Part shown: in pieces, positions 22,240 to 33,718 of the stretch
Numbering within the stretch: position 1 is the first letter of the stretch
Layout: the number at the start of each line of letters is the position of its first letter
DNA from: Plutella xylostella
Taxonomy: Eukaryota; Arthropoda; Insecta; Lepidoptera; Plutellidae
Direction: 5' to 3'
NCBI RefSeq assembly: GCF_932276165.1
Contig: NC_063982.1
Coordinates: forward strand, 2,683,501-2,747,500
DNA length: 64,000 nt
Translations under genes and position numbers: made by a program
Notes under the pieces: generated by a model
Databases searched by the model: none
What the model was told of the DNA's origin: nothing
Seen by the model: the letters and a program-made list of their open reading frames with translations, nothing else

Positions 22240-22733
22240 AGTAAGATTCGCATTACTCAGAGCCTGAAGACAAAAGTCTTCAACCAGAGCGTCCTGCCAG
22301 TGATGACGGTGGTGCAGAGACGTGGACACTGACGGTAGGACTGGTCCACCGATTTAAAGTCGCTCAGTGTGCTATGGAGAGAGCTATGCTTGGGGCTTCT
22401 CTGATGGATCGTATCAGAAATGAGGTTATCCGCCGTCAGAGGACTAAGGTTACAGACATAGCTGTCAAAATATGCAAGCTGAAGTGGCAGTGGGCTGGTC
22501 TTATCTGCCGAAGAACCGATAACCGTTGGGGTAGACGAGTTCTCGAGTGGAGATCACGAACAGGCAAACGCAGCGTGGGACGCCCTCCTGCCCGCTGGAC
22601 TGACGACCTTAGGCGGGTAGAGCCGGTAGTGGTTGGATGAGGCCGAGGACCGAGTGTTGTGGCACTCCTTGGGAGAGGCCTATGTCCAGAAGTGGATGAT
22701 TATTGGCTGATGATGATGATGATGATGATGATG
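22240..22733 (+). mobile_element. RTE LINE 3' fragment with target duplication
   Basis: Encodes AQCAMERAMLGASLMDRIRN, VTDIAVKICKLKWQWAGLIC and GKRSVGRPPARWTDDLRR, diagnostic of the RTE C-terminus, and ends in (ATG)n. ATATG precedes it at 22235-22239 and follows at 22734-22738. The upstream frame has small frameshifts. Confidence 0.75.
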
Positions 22734-22802
22734 ATATGGGCAAGATCCGCGCATGCTAGAGAAGTAGATTTTGCTCTTAACGACACAGTTCGTATAGTAA
22801 CG

Positions 22803-23479
22803 GGGTTCCCCTCATCTCGCCTGATCTTTATTGCCCAAAACTCGTTTCGCATAAATCGTATGCTCTAAATTTTCTTGGCCGAATCATCGCTTCGGCAAGA
22901 CTTATGTGGCATAAGACCCGTTTCGTCTAAAAGTCTTTTGGCATAATCTTGAAACACCTAAGTCTCGTTTGCTCAAATTGTTCGCATAGGTATTATCTTA
23001 TTTATCCTAATGAATAATATATTACATTAACGTACAAATTGTGGTAAGTATTTTTTTCCTACATCCCAAAAATCACGATATTGATGAATTATCAATCAAA
23101 AGTCTATGAAGCCGTTAAACCCCATGGGATCGAAACCTAAAGATAGGTGCGACGACGAGCAAAGCGAGGAGGAGCGTGTTAGGTGCACAAGTTATTCAAA
23201 AGCAAAGCGGAGCGTTTCCCACATGTTGCGATATGTAGGGAGACACTCCGTCAAAATAAAAGCCAAACGAATAATATTAGTTTGTATAACCTAGGTATGC
23301 ATTATTAGGCTATTCAAGATTTGGCCATACCATTATTAGGCTAAACAAGATTATGCGAAATAACTTTTTACTAAACGAGATTTATGCCGTACGATTTTGA
23401 GCAAAACGAGACTTTGATCGAACGTTACTATGCAATACGAGATTAGGCAAATAAATCTTAGGCCAAAAAAGGTAGAACC
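22803..23479. mobile_element. Foldback/MULE-like element, copy 1
   Basis: Starts GGGTTCCCCTCATCTCGC and ends AAAAAAGGTAGAACC, like the complete copy at 31759-32523. Both halves carry degenerate repeats of a ~25-bp motif (GCATAATCTCGTTT...) in opposite orientation. It interrupts a LINE frame. No target duplication is visible here and part of the LINE is lost, consistent with a flanking deletion. Confidence 0.65.
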
Positions 23480-24432
23480 GCGAAAAGTGGCATGTTCTGT
23501 TGAGAAAGCCAAACAAGAATGCTACTCCAGACATCATCTTTACTCACATACTGCCGCACCTTCCCGCCTTAAGAGCCGCAAAGCGTTTCTAAACAGTGAG
23601 GTGTCCTTAAAGGATGAAAACCCACAAAACGTAAGGCTAAGGCTCTGGGAGGAAAAACAGCCCCAGGATCCTTTCTTGAGGAAAAACTTACTATCGGTAA
23701 CAGCCCCCCTGGCACATTTGGAAGACTCTAAATCGGTTGCGAGCAGAGCTAGGCTGCTGCAAGGACAAAACCTATGCGACTGTGGTACCGCCGCCCTGAC
23801 TATGGAGCATTTACTCTTCTGTCCCCTGTGCCCTTCAACCTGCACTCGGGAAGCATTACTCCAGGCCAACCAGAATGCTATCAATGTTGCTTCTTTTTGG
23901 TCTGGACAAATTAAAAAATTTGCATGTTCACTGACACGAATGAAGAAGAAGTGTAGAGTACCTACCGACCTACATAAATGTATAAGAACATTGTGGTGAT
24001 AGATTTGCATTAGATTAGATAATATATCTTCCGAAAAAAAAAGATCTTTCTGGATAGACGAGTATATTTTAGAACGTTTAGAAATAAATTTGTGCAGGGC
24101 GACTGATTGAGGCAAAAAAAATACTTAATCTTTAATTTCCTTCAAAAAAATACCGAGGCGGAAAAAAATTCGACTATTCCACCGGTTCAGAAAAGAACAA
24201 AGGCCGGCTTTCATACTTTAAATCATATTTCTTAAGACATGAAATCAACATGTGAAAAAATGGCTCAGGACCGTTCTAGGCGTACGTCCTAAAATATTTT
24301 TATATGTTTTTTTAATCCTCCAACCTAAAGCCCAAGGGCGGCCTGCCGGCCGCCCCTGGGCCGCCCTTCGCCGCCTGCCGCCCCGGGCTGTAGCCCTTTT
24401 AGCCCTAGGGTAAATACGCCCCTGGATCACAC

Positions 24433-26400
24433 TAGGATTGTTGAGATGTATCCATAATAGAGACAACATGCACAAAACTTTAAAAAAACAACCCGATAAT
24501 CTGGTACTTAAAATAACATATTAACGCTACCGCAATTTTTGTAATATCCTCCTCCGTAAGCTTAAATGTAACTATGAGAAGTCAGAATTTGATAAAGCCC
24601 GTAATAACGCAAAAAAACCTGGGAAGTAATTAAAAAAGTCACGGATGCCTCACGTACCATATCATCTCCTTCAGAATTATTAAATATATCTCATAATGCC
24701 AGCCTCTCAGTTAACGAGGTAAACAGATATTTCGCTAATATAGGGAAAGATTTAGCTGATAAGATAACCCCTAACCCTAACTATGTACCGCCATCTGTAG
24801 GTAGCAACCCTGTTTCGCCATCTAACTCTCTTACCCTTCTTGAAGTGACTGCTGAAGACATTCGCGCTATCATCTTGAACCTGCGTAGCGATGCAGCCGC
24901 TGGATGGGATGGGATTTCCTCCAAATTTTTAAAGTCCGCAGAACACACCTTGACCCCAATAATAACATTTATCTGTAACTTAGCAATCAGGACGGGTAAA
25001 TTTCCTAGAGCGCTAAAAAAAGCAATGGTTCTTCCTATACACAAGAGTGGAGACAGAATGTTAGTGAACAATTACAGACCTATATCTATATTGCCCTCAC
25101 TTTCTAAAATCCTAGAAAGAGTTATCTATACTGCTCTAGTCAGTTTCCTGGAAAACAATTCCCTTCTGTCTAAAAATCAATTTGGTTTCAGAAAGAGTCT
25201 TTCGACGGAAGATGCAGTATTATCACTCACTGACTTTCTAGTTAAAAAAATTGACGACAAGTATAAGTGTCTTGGTATCTTCCTTGACTTATCCAAGGCT
25301 TTCGACACGGTGTCTGTCCCACTATTGATAAAAAAACTAGAAAAGTTTGGTGTCAGGGGCATTGCCCTGGATCTTCTAATTGATTACCTAACCGATAGAA
25401 CCCAATTTATAAAAATTGACTCTCATATCAGTGACACACTTTCAGTTAACTATGGCGTGCCCCAGGGTAGCATCCTGGGTCCAACCCTCTTCCTCATCTA
25501 TGTTAATGAGCTCTGCAATATAACAGCAAATCAATCCAGCATCTTCGCCTATGCTGATGACACGGCAATTATCGCTTATGGACGGACCTGGGAGGAAACC
25601 ATTGCAATTGCAGAAAGTGTTCTTTCTCTGGTTATGACGTGGCTCACAAATAACCTTCTGACTTTAAATATACTAAAAACCAAATATTTAACATTTGCGA
25701 TTAGACCAAGCGACCACCCTCAAGAATTAACTATTCATGCTCACACATGTCAGAATCCGCCGGTGCAGTGCTCCTGTCTTGCCTTAAGTAGGGTCAAATT
25801 AATAAAATATTTGGGTGTCGTTCTAGATTGCTGTCTCAACTGGTATGAACATCTTAATTATCTAATGAACAGAACCAGGAAACTAATATTCATCTTTAAA
25901 AAACTCAGAAATTCTGCTGACAATGAAACCTTAAGAATGGCCTACACGGCACTCTGTGAGTCGATCCTTACTTACTGTATCCCTGCCTGGGGAGGTTCAT
26001 CGAAGACTACTTTTATAAATCTGGAAAGGTCGCAGAGAGCAGTGCTCAAAGTTTTATTTCGAAAACCTTTCCGGTATCCTACAAAACAATTATACAGCGA
26101 ACTCTCCCTTCTAACCGTTAGACAGCTATATATTCTTCGTGCTACTCTCCGTAGACATGCCTCTGCTCCAACGCGAACTAAGGATGCTGCTCGAAGAAGA
26201 CCTAAACCTCCCTTCCACAACTTTGATGTGCGTACAACATTTGCTAAAAAACAATTCAGCTACCAAAGTTCTAAATTATATAACTATATTAATAACTCCC
26301 TCGATCTTATATCTTCCACTAAGTACAAATGTAAAAATAAATTAAAAATCTGGCTCTTAACGTTAGACTACGATAGCACTGAATCCATAATAAAATAACT
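24433..26400 (+). pseudogene. LINE reverse transcriptase (CR1/Jockey-like), 3' part
   Basis: 24845-26398 is an open 517-codon frame with reverse-transcriptase blocks: NYRPISILPSLSKILERVIY, KNQFGFRKSLSTEDAVLSL, LGIFLDLSKAFDTV, VPQGSILGPTLFLIYVNELC and the catalytic FAYADDTAII (near 25546-25575), then LGVVLDCCLNWYEH. The stretch 24433-24840 belongs to the same protein but has stops and a frameshift in a run of A. The element is 5'-truncated, broken by the inner hAT, and followed by a (CA)n-rich tail. I cannot fix the clade. Confidence 0.75.
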
Positions 26401-26489
26401 CATATTTTGCCACTTTTCCGTAAATCAACTATATAATCATTTCATTCATTCATTCGTAATCAAATCACAAACACAACATCTTATAAATG

Positions 26490-26503
26490 TACACACACAC
26501 AAA

Positions 26504-26536
<33 letters not shown>

Positions 26537-26575
26537 CTCACACACACACACACCCACTCTCAAACAGACACAAGC
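26490..26575. repeat. (CA)n microsatellite
   Basis: Nearly pure CA repeat with a few interruptions (AAAACA, CGCA, CTCA), just past the LINE 3' end, perhaps its tail. Confidence 0.9.
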
Positions 26576-26610
26576 ATTCAATCCAATCGAGATGTACAAA
26601 TAGAAATACT

Positions 26611-27306
26611 TACAGTCGTTTGCAATGGAATCCAGCAATCATGTAAACAAATATGGCGGACTGACATTGACAGCGTATTGTTTATGCCCATAGTGATGTC
26701 ATAGTGTTCTAATTAGATTAAATATATGAGCCATAGACTATAAAATAAAACTGATTATATATAAAAAAGTGTTTATTAAAACAAATTTAAATCTTCGTCT
26801 CCTTCATCATCACTATCAGAAGTGTCGCCGGTGACCGTAATTATAAATGGAACCATTGTGTCATCGCTTGCCGTGTCTAAAATGCCGTCGAGCTTTTTCA
26901 TTTCTTCCTCTTCCTTTTTTCGTTTTGGTTAATTATATTAAGCTCTTGAAAATTATTTTTTATTGTATTCAAATAATATTAAATTAAAATAATTTATTAA
27001 ATTATAATTAAAAGATAACTTCAGATTACGAACAACACTAACTTTTCAATGACTTATAGAGTTCGATGAGTAAAAAACTAAGATGACAGCTTGTCAAATA
27101 CTTCGAAATTTTTACGTTGCAAATGTTTTAACAAATTTAACTTATAAATACAAGTTAAATCGTGTTGAAGATAATGTGAAAACAACGGTGCGTTCGTTGA
27201 AATCAGACTATGTTCATAATTGATCGTCAAATGTATGTGATTACGGAGTAATCGTGACAATTTGGTTTGTTTACATGATTGTTGGTTTCTATTGCAAACG
27301 ACTGTA
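26611..27306 (-). mobile_element. 0.7-kb TIR element with an acidic ORF remnant
   Basis: Ends TACAGTCGTTTGCAATGGAA and, inverted, TACAGTCGTTTGCAATAGAA, with both arms continuing CAATCATGTAAACAAA. On the minus strand 26925-26776 encodes a C-terminal fragment (KKLDGILDTASDDTMVPF, then TGDTSDSDDEGDEDLNLF and a stop). I do not recognise the transposase family. No clear target duplication. Confidence 0.65.
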
Positions 27307-27807
27307 CCTATGTTATTTGTATTAACTACTATAGTAATATTCTAGCTTTGTAAATTGTAAATTGTTAAACTTAAACTAAAATCTTTTACTTAATTAGATT
27401 TTCAAAGATAAAAACCCTAAACAATGTTATTTTGATAAGTTACTAACTACTTTTGTGTACTATATCGGTGAGTGACCACTGATCCTCATCTTACAGGTTT
27501 TTACCTAGTTTGAGTATCAGGGGACATATTATTCATGCATATATATAGCTTACATCTATGCTTGTTAACTTTGTTTTTTTTTGTAATTAAGTTTAAGTTT
27601 GGCTATGAAATAAATTATTATTTATTATATTTATTATTTATGTAGGTAGGTCGGTACGGTACTCTACACTGACTGCTATAGGCAGGCTCTGGGGCTCAGA
27701 AAAAAATGTAAAATATATTTATTTTTGTTTTTTTTTCATTCCTTGATGGGGCGGAAAACTACAGGAGCCCAGGGCGCACAATCTTTAAATACGCCCCTGA
27801 TCCACAC

Positions 27808-28250
27808 TCAAGCTACATAACATGGGTCTCCTAATACATAATAGTGTTAGTGTACTCGTATCAACATCGATACGGTTGGCAAGCGGCTGCATATATACTT
27901 ACTATCGCACAATATTCCGCTAGGTGGCGACTCTCCCGTTCCACAAAAATTCGCGATTACTCACCACCACTGCAACGGTGTAAAAACTCACACTCCCCAT
28001 AATCATATATGCTTCGAAAAATGGGCATTATATTTTGTAAAACATAGCATGAGCCCTATGACAGCTGTCAAACCTATACATTTTATATCCCATTCTATGG
28101 GGAGAGACATCTGACGAAACCCTTATGTGTATCAGATGTCTTTCCCCGTGGGATATAGTTGTTTTTAAGGAAAAATTAACGAGATTCACCAGGCATAAGA
28201 AATCAAACGTCATATGACTCTTGCTGTATTTTATAAAGTGTAGGCACCTA
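27808..28250. other. Spacer with a 73-bp hairpin
   Basis: Right flank of the hAT insertion. At 28085-28157, TATATCCCATTCTATGGGGA and its near-complement TCTTTCCCCGTGGGATATA form a MITE-like hairpin with GACATCTGA arms. Nothing coding is seen. Confidence 0.45.
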
Positions 28251-29171
28251 CAGTGAAACTATAAAGTCCTGAAATTAATGTTTGAGGAACTAAAATTTTC
28301 AGGAGCCTGGCACCATTAGAAAAGAAACATAAAAGTCATAACAATTGTTTATGTCAATAGGCGGTTGGCTGTTTTTTTGAATTTTTATATTAATTATAAG
28401 GATAATCTAGATAAAAGCAACAATTTACGCTTGGTTGCAATTAGGAAGATGAAGAAAAATATTCGTAGTCAAGCTAGTGAAGTTGTTTATCGAGTTCTTA
28501 TACAATGTTTAGCAGAACATCAAGCTGCACACATTTTGTCGAAATTTGGAGGATGTTTACGCTCGTACAGCGTATATGACGGGTACGTAGCATTGTACAA
28601 ATTGTAATTACTCATTTTTTATTAGTACCAACGCTTCATTTATCGATAAACCTAGGTTTAAAGCCCAAGTTGAACATTGTTTACATACCACTGATTGTAG
28701 CTTTCATCTGGTTTCAGTTGAGTCAAACCTTAACATTTTGATACTTGAAGATATATTTTTTGTTTACTTACTAAATTCACATTGTGTGAATTTGGGGGGC
28801 ATTGTGTAACTCAAAAAGATTTTTTTATTTTATTTTATAGTTATATCGGACCAGTGTAGAGGACACAATATGGAATATTTCTAACTCCTGGAAGAAACAG
28901 AACTGGCCGTCCAAAAAGAGAAATTGATGTCTTTACTATGTGTGCCCTTCGTCAACAGATCCAGTTTTTTTATACAGTTGTAATAACGTTATCTAAATAA
29001 ATATTTATTGGTTTTTTGTGGATGGTAAGTTGTTTTTAAAATACATAAATAGGTAGGAAGTTAACAGGCAAAATTTCAAGTATCAAAGTCAGTTATGTTT
29101 CGCTATATAGGGTTGCTACATGAAAGATAGCAGTGCCCTCATTTAATTTCAGGACTTTATAGTTTCACTGT
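28251..29171 (+). mobile_element. Tc1/mariner-like non-autonomous element, copy 1
   Basis: TIR CAGTGAAACTATAAAGTCCT (continuing GAAATTA) at both ends, flanked by TA. It holds a transposase N-terminal remnant in two pieces: 28449-28580 (KKNIRSQASEVVYRVLIQCL...) and 28838-29000 (GRNRTGRPKREIDVFTMCAL). An apparent intron (GGGTACGT...TTTTATAG) separates them. The DDE part is absent. Sister copy at 39518-40509, reversed. Confidence 0.8.
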
Positions 29172-31758
29172 ATTTACCTACGTTTTATGGTGAGCAAAAT
29201 ATAGGAAGAAATAAAATGCAGAAAATGCGTAAGAATGCTTTTATTTATAATTAAACCTATATTTACAGTGAGCAGCATTCTCCTCCTACTTTTGTTTTAT
29301 ATAAAAATAAATCAGAACATACATCTTTGGAAAATGTACAGAGTAAGTGGACAAACGTATTGACCAATGCTTTTGCAAGTGGCTACGTGTGTTTAGAGTG
29401 TAGATAAAATACCACCACGCAATAGATAACAACCTACCATATGAAAGATCAGCCCCTAAACCTGCCAAAAGCTCTAGCAAAGTATGAAAACGAAATCATT
29501 TTTAGGTAGTTTGAAATTAACGTTAATTCAGCATCAAAATTCAAACTCTATACATAGAAGAGTTTTGCGTTTCGTTTGTGTACTTACTTTGCTGGGGCTT
29601 CTAGCATAGGGCCCGAGGTGTGAACATCATAATGTTATTATAATGAACAGTCTTAACCTTGACCATAAGTTAAACGATGGCAATTTTTTATAACCGCCGA
29701 AATTATCATCCTAGGGGCGAAACATACTTTAGCTGTAGATTTTGTTCAAGTAATGTGCAGTGATATTTCATCTATGGAGGGCTGTTTCGTATTTCACAGC
29801 CCTAAAATATATATTTTCAAACATGTTCCAACTTAAAACTTGGCTATTTCATTTTATGCAGGTACTAACTATTTATTTGAGTAATGACAACACTTCAAGA
29901 AATTATTGGGAAATATAAAGTATGCGAGGTCTACAAGTCAAAAAGAACTTAATAATGTGAGATAGCGCTGCTATTGATTGAATTATCTTAAGATAAGTTC
30001 ATGCTTAGGTCGATTTACACAAGTGAGAAATTGGGCCAACATTTTACCATAACATTCAAATGGACAATGTCATTTTTAGTGATGAAACATTTTTGGTGCA
30101 GAAGTTTTCCTGAGCCTACTCCTCAAACAAATACAGTAAAAAGTAGTTACTTTGTTATTCCTATACATGAGCTTTACTCCTATAGGTCCTCAACTTGTGT
30201 AAGTATTATCTATGAAAGTGGATACCTTTATCCGTTTGTGGAAAAAGTTTATTTCATAAATAGGTACCATCTTTAAGATATTTTAATAACCAATTTGCAC
30301 AAGTGCAGTTTTTTTTTTAGTTTGGTAGATAGATATTATATTTATTTACGCATGTACTAAGTCTAGTATTATATTTTACCAAACGATGTTAATTTTTATT
30401 AAGTTGCATATACATTACACCCAACACTGAACATTAGAAAGGTATACTATACATTGTAATATGTAACAATTCTAATCCGAACGATGTTCTATGTAGTACA
30501 GATTGTCAGTTTATTTTACATAAGATATTTTATAGGTTTACATATTTTTCGTATGTATGTATAGACTTTGATTATTTTTTTGTTTTTTTTTATAACAATA
30601 TTAGCAGTGTTTATACATCAGTTATCCAACAGTGTCATAATAATTGTATCTTAACCATGAAAAGCAAGATTAATTTGGGAGCCGAAACATTTTTTTTAAA
30701 CGTAACCATTTTTATATGTTTTAAATTTGTTTGAAACGAACTAAGTACTGAAAATAATTTATTTGTAGATGGACCAATACAGAGATCCTACTTTTATTTT
30801 TAAATATTATGGTTTAAACATTATTAAATACATACGGCAAATTTTAATAAAATAATAACGTCTCATGCTATTTAATCAGGATACAAGTAAGCAAAAAGCT
30901 TTATTATTGTTGATGTGTTTTTTTATATTTTTTTGAAAACTAAGGAGACTACTGAATTGCCAACAAACTTATATTGCCTTTACAATAACATTTTTAATTT
31001 ATGTGAGTCGCATTTTAAGAATAAAATCATGAAAAATCGGTGTAAATCGGCATAGGTTGCCAAAAAATTCAGTACTTATACAATTTTTATACTATTTGTG
31101 AATTATAAATTTCGACCTTGGGTAGTCGATTTTAGTAGTGTAGGCGTGTGGATTGATGGTATCAGATTATATATTAATATTTTTACACACTGTACAAAAT
31201 GAGGGATATTTTTTTTAACTTTAGCGCTGAATTAAGATTTTTATAGGAACATGCAAGCTGAGTTAGTGTTCGCTCGCTTAGCTATAAAAATTTACGTATA
31301 CACATAATTACCATAATTATATATGTTATATTTTAATGTAGGTATATAAGAAAACTTATATAAGAAACAACCTTTCTGTCCCGAGTCACACCACACGTAC
31401 ATATCACATTTAAGAAGCTTGGCCGTAATTTTTTTATTTACTTTTAATGATCCTTTTTTAGATAAATTTAAATAAACGTTTGCATAAAGTCCTTTTGTTG
31501 CTTGGTTTTTATACAATTTACTAGTTACCAAAAAATAAAAAAAATGTCGTTGTTTAAAAAAAGTGTAGTTAAATATATATTTTTTTACTACTGACGGATG
31601 CAAACGTATACCCTACAGTTATATAATGTATTTAAAGAACTTAAATTTTGATTTCTTAATAATAAAAAAGCGGGTGTTTTGAGTTTGAATGTAAGAGAAG
31701 TATTCCAAAATGAAAGTATGGACCAAAATTTTATATTATGTTTTTGATTATTTGTAAT
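29172..31758. other. AT-rich gene-free stretch
   Basis: Only short chance frames; no splice-flanked conserved peptide, RNA gene or inverted repeat that I can support. Confidence 0.5.
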
Positions 31759-32523
31759 GGGTTCCGCTCATCTCGCATAATCTTTATTGACCAAAACTCA
31801 TTTCGCATAACTCGTATGGTCTAAACTTTTTTGGCTGAACCATCACTTTGCCAAGACTTATGTGGCATAAGGCTCGTTTCGTCTAAAACTCTTTAGGCAC
31901 AATCTTTAAACACCTAAGTTTCGTTTGCTCTAATTTATGTTCGTCTATACCTATGTATAATCTTGTTTCTCATAATGTTATCTTAATAAATAATATATTA
32001 AGTATGTAGTAAATGTACAAATTGTGTTATTTTTCTCCTACATCCCGAAAATCACGATATTGTATGATCAAAAAATCGAAAGTTAACGACCAATATAATT
32101 ATTACAAAAGCATGAGATCGAAACCTAAAAATAGGTGCGACGACGAGCAAAGCGAGGAGGAGCGTGTTAGGTGCACATGTTCATCAAAACCAAAGCGGAG
32201 CGCAGCGAAGCGGAGCGGAGCGTTTTCCAAACAGCGGAAATAATACAAGGCACCACTTTGCGCTATGTAGGGAGACGCTCCGTCAAAGTTAAAGCCAAAC
32301 GAATATTATTACTTTGCATAAACCTAATAAACCTATGCCATAGCATTATTAGGCTATTCAAGATTTGGCCATACCATTATTAGGCCAAACAATGTTATGC
32401 GAAATAACTTTTTACTAAACGAGATTTATGCCATACGATTTTCGGCGTAACGAGACTTTGACCAAACGTTACTATGCAATACGAGATTAGGCAAATAAAT
32501 CTTATGCCAAAAAAGGTAGAACC
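31759..32523. mobile_element. Foldback/MULE-like element, copy 2, with 9-bp target duplication
   Basis: Starts GGGTTCCGCTCATCTCGC and ends AAAAAAGGTAGAACC. ATTTGTAAT is duplicated perfectly at 31750-31758 and 32524-32532. The 9-bp duplication and arms made of degenerate ~25-bp subrepeats (CTCGTTTCGCATAA on one half, TTATGCGAAATAAC...AACGAGA on the other) fit Foldback elements, relatives of MULE transposons. The central part has a GC-rich patch with a small frame shared with copy 1. Confidence 0.75.
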
Positions 32524-32532
32524 ATTTGTAAT

Positions 32533-33537
32533 AAAACTGTACAATCTTAAACACCCTAAAAGTCTTAAATCGAATGGATCTATTAAGACTTTTGCAACAA
32601 CTACTTAAATTACCTTATTTAGTGAAAAATAAGAGGAAATTTCTCTAACGAACGAAATAATTACTAATTTAAACCTTAAATTTACATGAAACAATTAACC
32701 ATTAATAATAATAAGAAAAAAAAATGAGCAGACATTTTTTTGGATTTTTGACATTTAATTTTTTATACGAAATCGTTTGTTCTCAGCAATCACACAGATT
32801 TTCAACCGCGAAATATCACACATTTTTGTTAAATAATTTGATTTATTTTTCATATAATCAATTGCTATACAAGTCTTGTCAAATAAAAATTGCAATTTCT
32901 ATGGCCAGCCGTTTTAGAAAATATATATTAGGACTGGCCGTAATCACCTAACATTCTACACAAATCACTTAGAAACAATTGCTAACATAACATTCATTCA
33001 AGGACAATGCGAGCGACTTAAGTTATAATAATTATTTTTGTAATTCGCTATCTAAACGTTTAAATACGTTAAAACCGCTGACAGGCTAAAACTTTGTATC
33101 AGTACTGAAATAAAATTTGCACAATAAACAGTTCGTTGTTTCACAAATTAAAAAAATGCATTAAGAAAAAAAACACACGATCCGCGCGGGAAACCAAACC
33201 GTCAGCACTGATACAAAATTCAAATTTGGAAAGCACCCGAACCCGTCGCCAGCCACGCCCGTTCCTCGGAAAAAGGAAGAACAACAAAACAGAAGAATCT
33301 CAGTCGCAATGAGGCGTTTGTTAAAAAAAAAAAAAAGTTCCTTTTTGGAGAAATAGATGGCATTGTCTAGGGTTGTTCCAACTGTCAAACCCTCAGAACA
33401 CACTCAGATCAGACTAACGAAATGTGAAAGTGACGTAGGTAGGTAGTATTGTAGTATTATTTTCTCTATGATGATAATATATCATGTTATGTAACAATGG
33501 TTAATTTACATTACCGCGAATGATTTAACTTACTTAC
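32533..33537. other. AT-rich stretch downstream of the THAP exon
   Basis: No further THAP-gene exon could be identified. The minus-strand frame at 33161-33403 is low complexity and unsupported. Confidence 0.4.
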
Positions 33538-33718
33538 GTGAATGAAAATCACTTGGTATGAAATGATCCGAACACAACCATGATTCTTTTCGCAGTTTCC
33601 AATCAATTTTTCGCACATTTATCCGAGTCGCCTTAATCCATTGTTGCGCCTGGCTTTCATCATTTGGAAATTTATGATGTCCTTTATTTTTACAAGTTGC
33701 GACGGCACACATTCTCAT
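33538..33718 (-). CDS. THAP zinc-finger exon (partial gene or transposon-derived)
   Basis: Minus strand, ATG at 33718. It encodes MRMCAVATCKNKG, then HKFPND, QWIKATRI and ESWLCSDHFIPSDFHS. This is the C2CH THAP DNA-binding module: CxxxxC, a KFP segment, the W of the first helix, then CxDHF. An earlier in-frame ATG at 33760 is possible, but THAP domains usually begin within a few residues of the first Cys, so 33718 is preferred. The donor CAC|GTAAGTA closes the exon one base into a codon. No following exon was found toward 31 kb. It could be a host THAP gene or a P-element-type domesticated or dead transposase. Confidence 0.65.

Larger units (their letters stand above)
22060..23999 (+). pseudogene. 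Dead LINE carried by the inner hAT, split by two insertions
   Basis: Three pieces are in order: 22066-22239 (LGVTLDRSLTYKTHCQNTKK), 22734-22802 (REVDFALNDTVRIVTG) and 23480-23999 (EKAKQECYSRHHLYSHTAAP, later CDCGTAALTMEHLLFCPLC). The last has a cysteine-rich motif seen near the C-terminus of Jockey-like reverse transcriptases, and ends at a stop by 23999. An RTE fragment and a Foldback-like element separate the pieces. About 18 residues seem to be missing at the second gap. Confidence 0.6.
21686..24424. mobile_element. Inner hAT-like element, same family as the outer one, inverted
   Basis: Ends CAGGGGCGTATTTA and its complement; GATCACAC is duplicated at 21678-21685 and 24425-24432. Its left end is type Y (AAAGATTGCGCGCCCTGGGC) and its right end type X, the reverse of the outer element. 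It therefore landed inside a relative in opposite orientation. A ~270-bp direct repeat (21780-22060 and 23958-24230, sharing CCTACCGACCTACAT and CTATTCCACCGGTTCAGAAA) lies inside. The rest is dead retroelement sequence plus a Foldback-like insert. Confidence 0.8.
19376..27799. mobile_element. Outer hAT-like element, 8.4 kb, loaded with other transposons
   Basis: Starts CAGGGGCGTATTTA and ends with its complement. ATCCACAC is duplicated at 19368-19375 and 27800-27807, the 8-bp duplication of hAT elements. The left end continues ACCCTAGGGCTAAAAGGGCT (end type X); the right end reads, inverted, AAAGATTGTGCGCCCTGGGC (end type Y). No hAT transposase was found. Inside lie a retroelement fragment, a SINE, a LINE split by an inner copy of the same hAT family, a (CA)n run and a smaller TIR element. 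Confidence 0.8.

Noticed and set aside
23540..24115. 191-codon minus-strand frame in the inner hAT
   Set aside because: Antisense of the LINE C-terminal fragment (CDCGTAALTMEHLL), which has the recognisable motif.
33161..33403. 80-codon minus-strand frame as a second THAP-gene exon
   Set aside because: No acceptor in the right phase and a Phe-rich, low-complexity translation.
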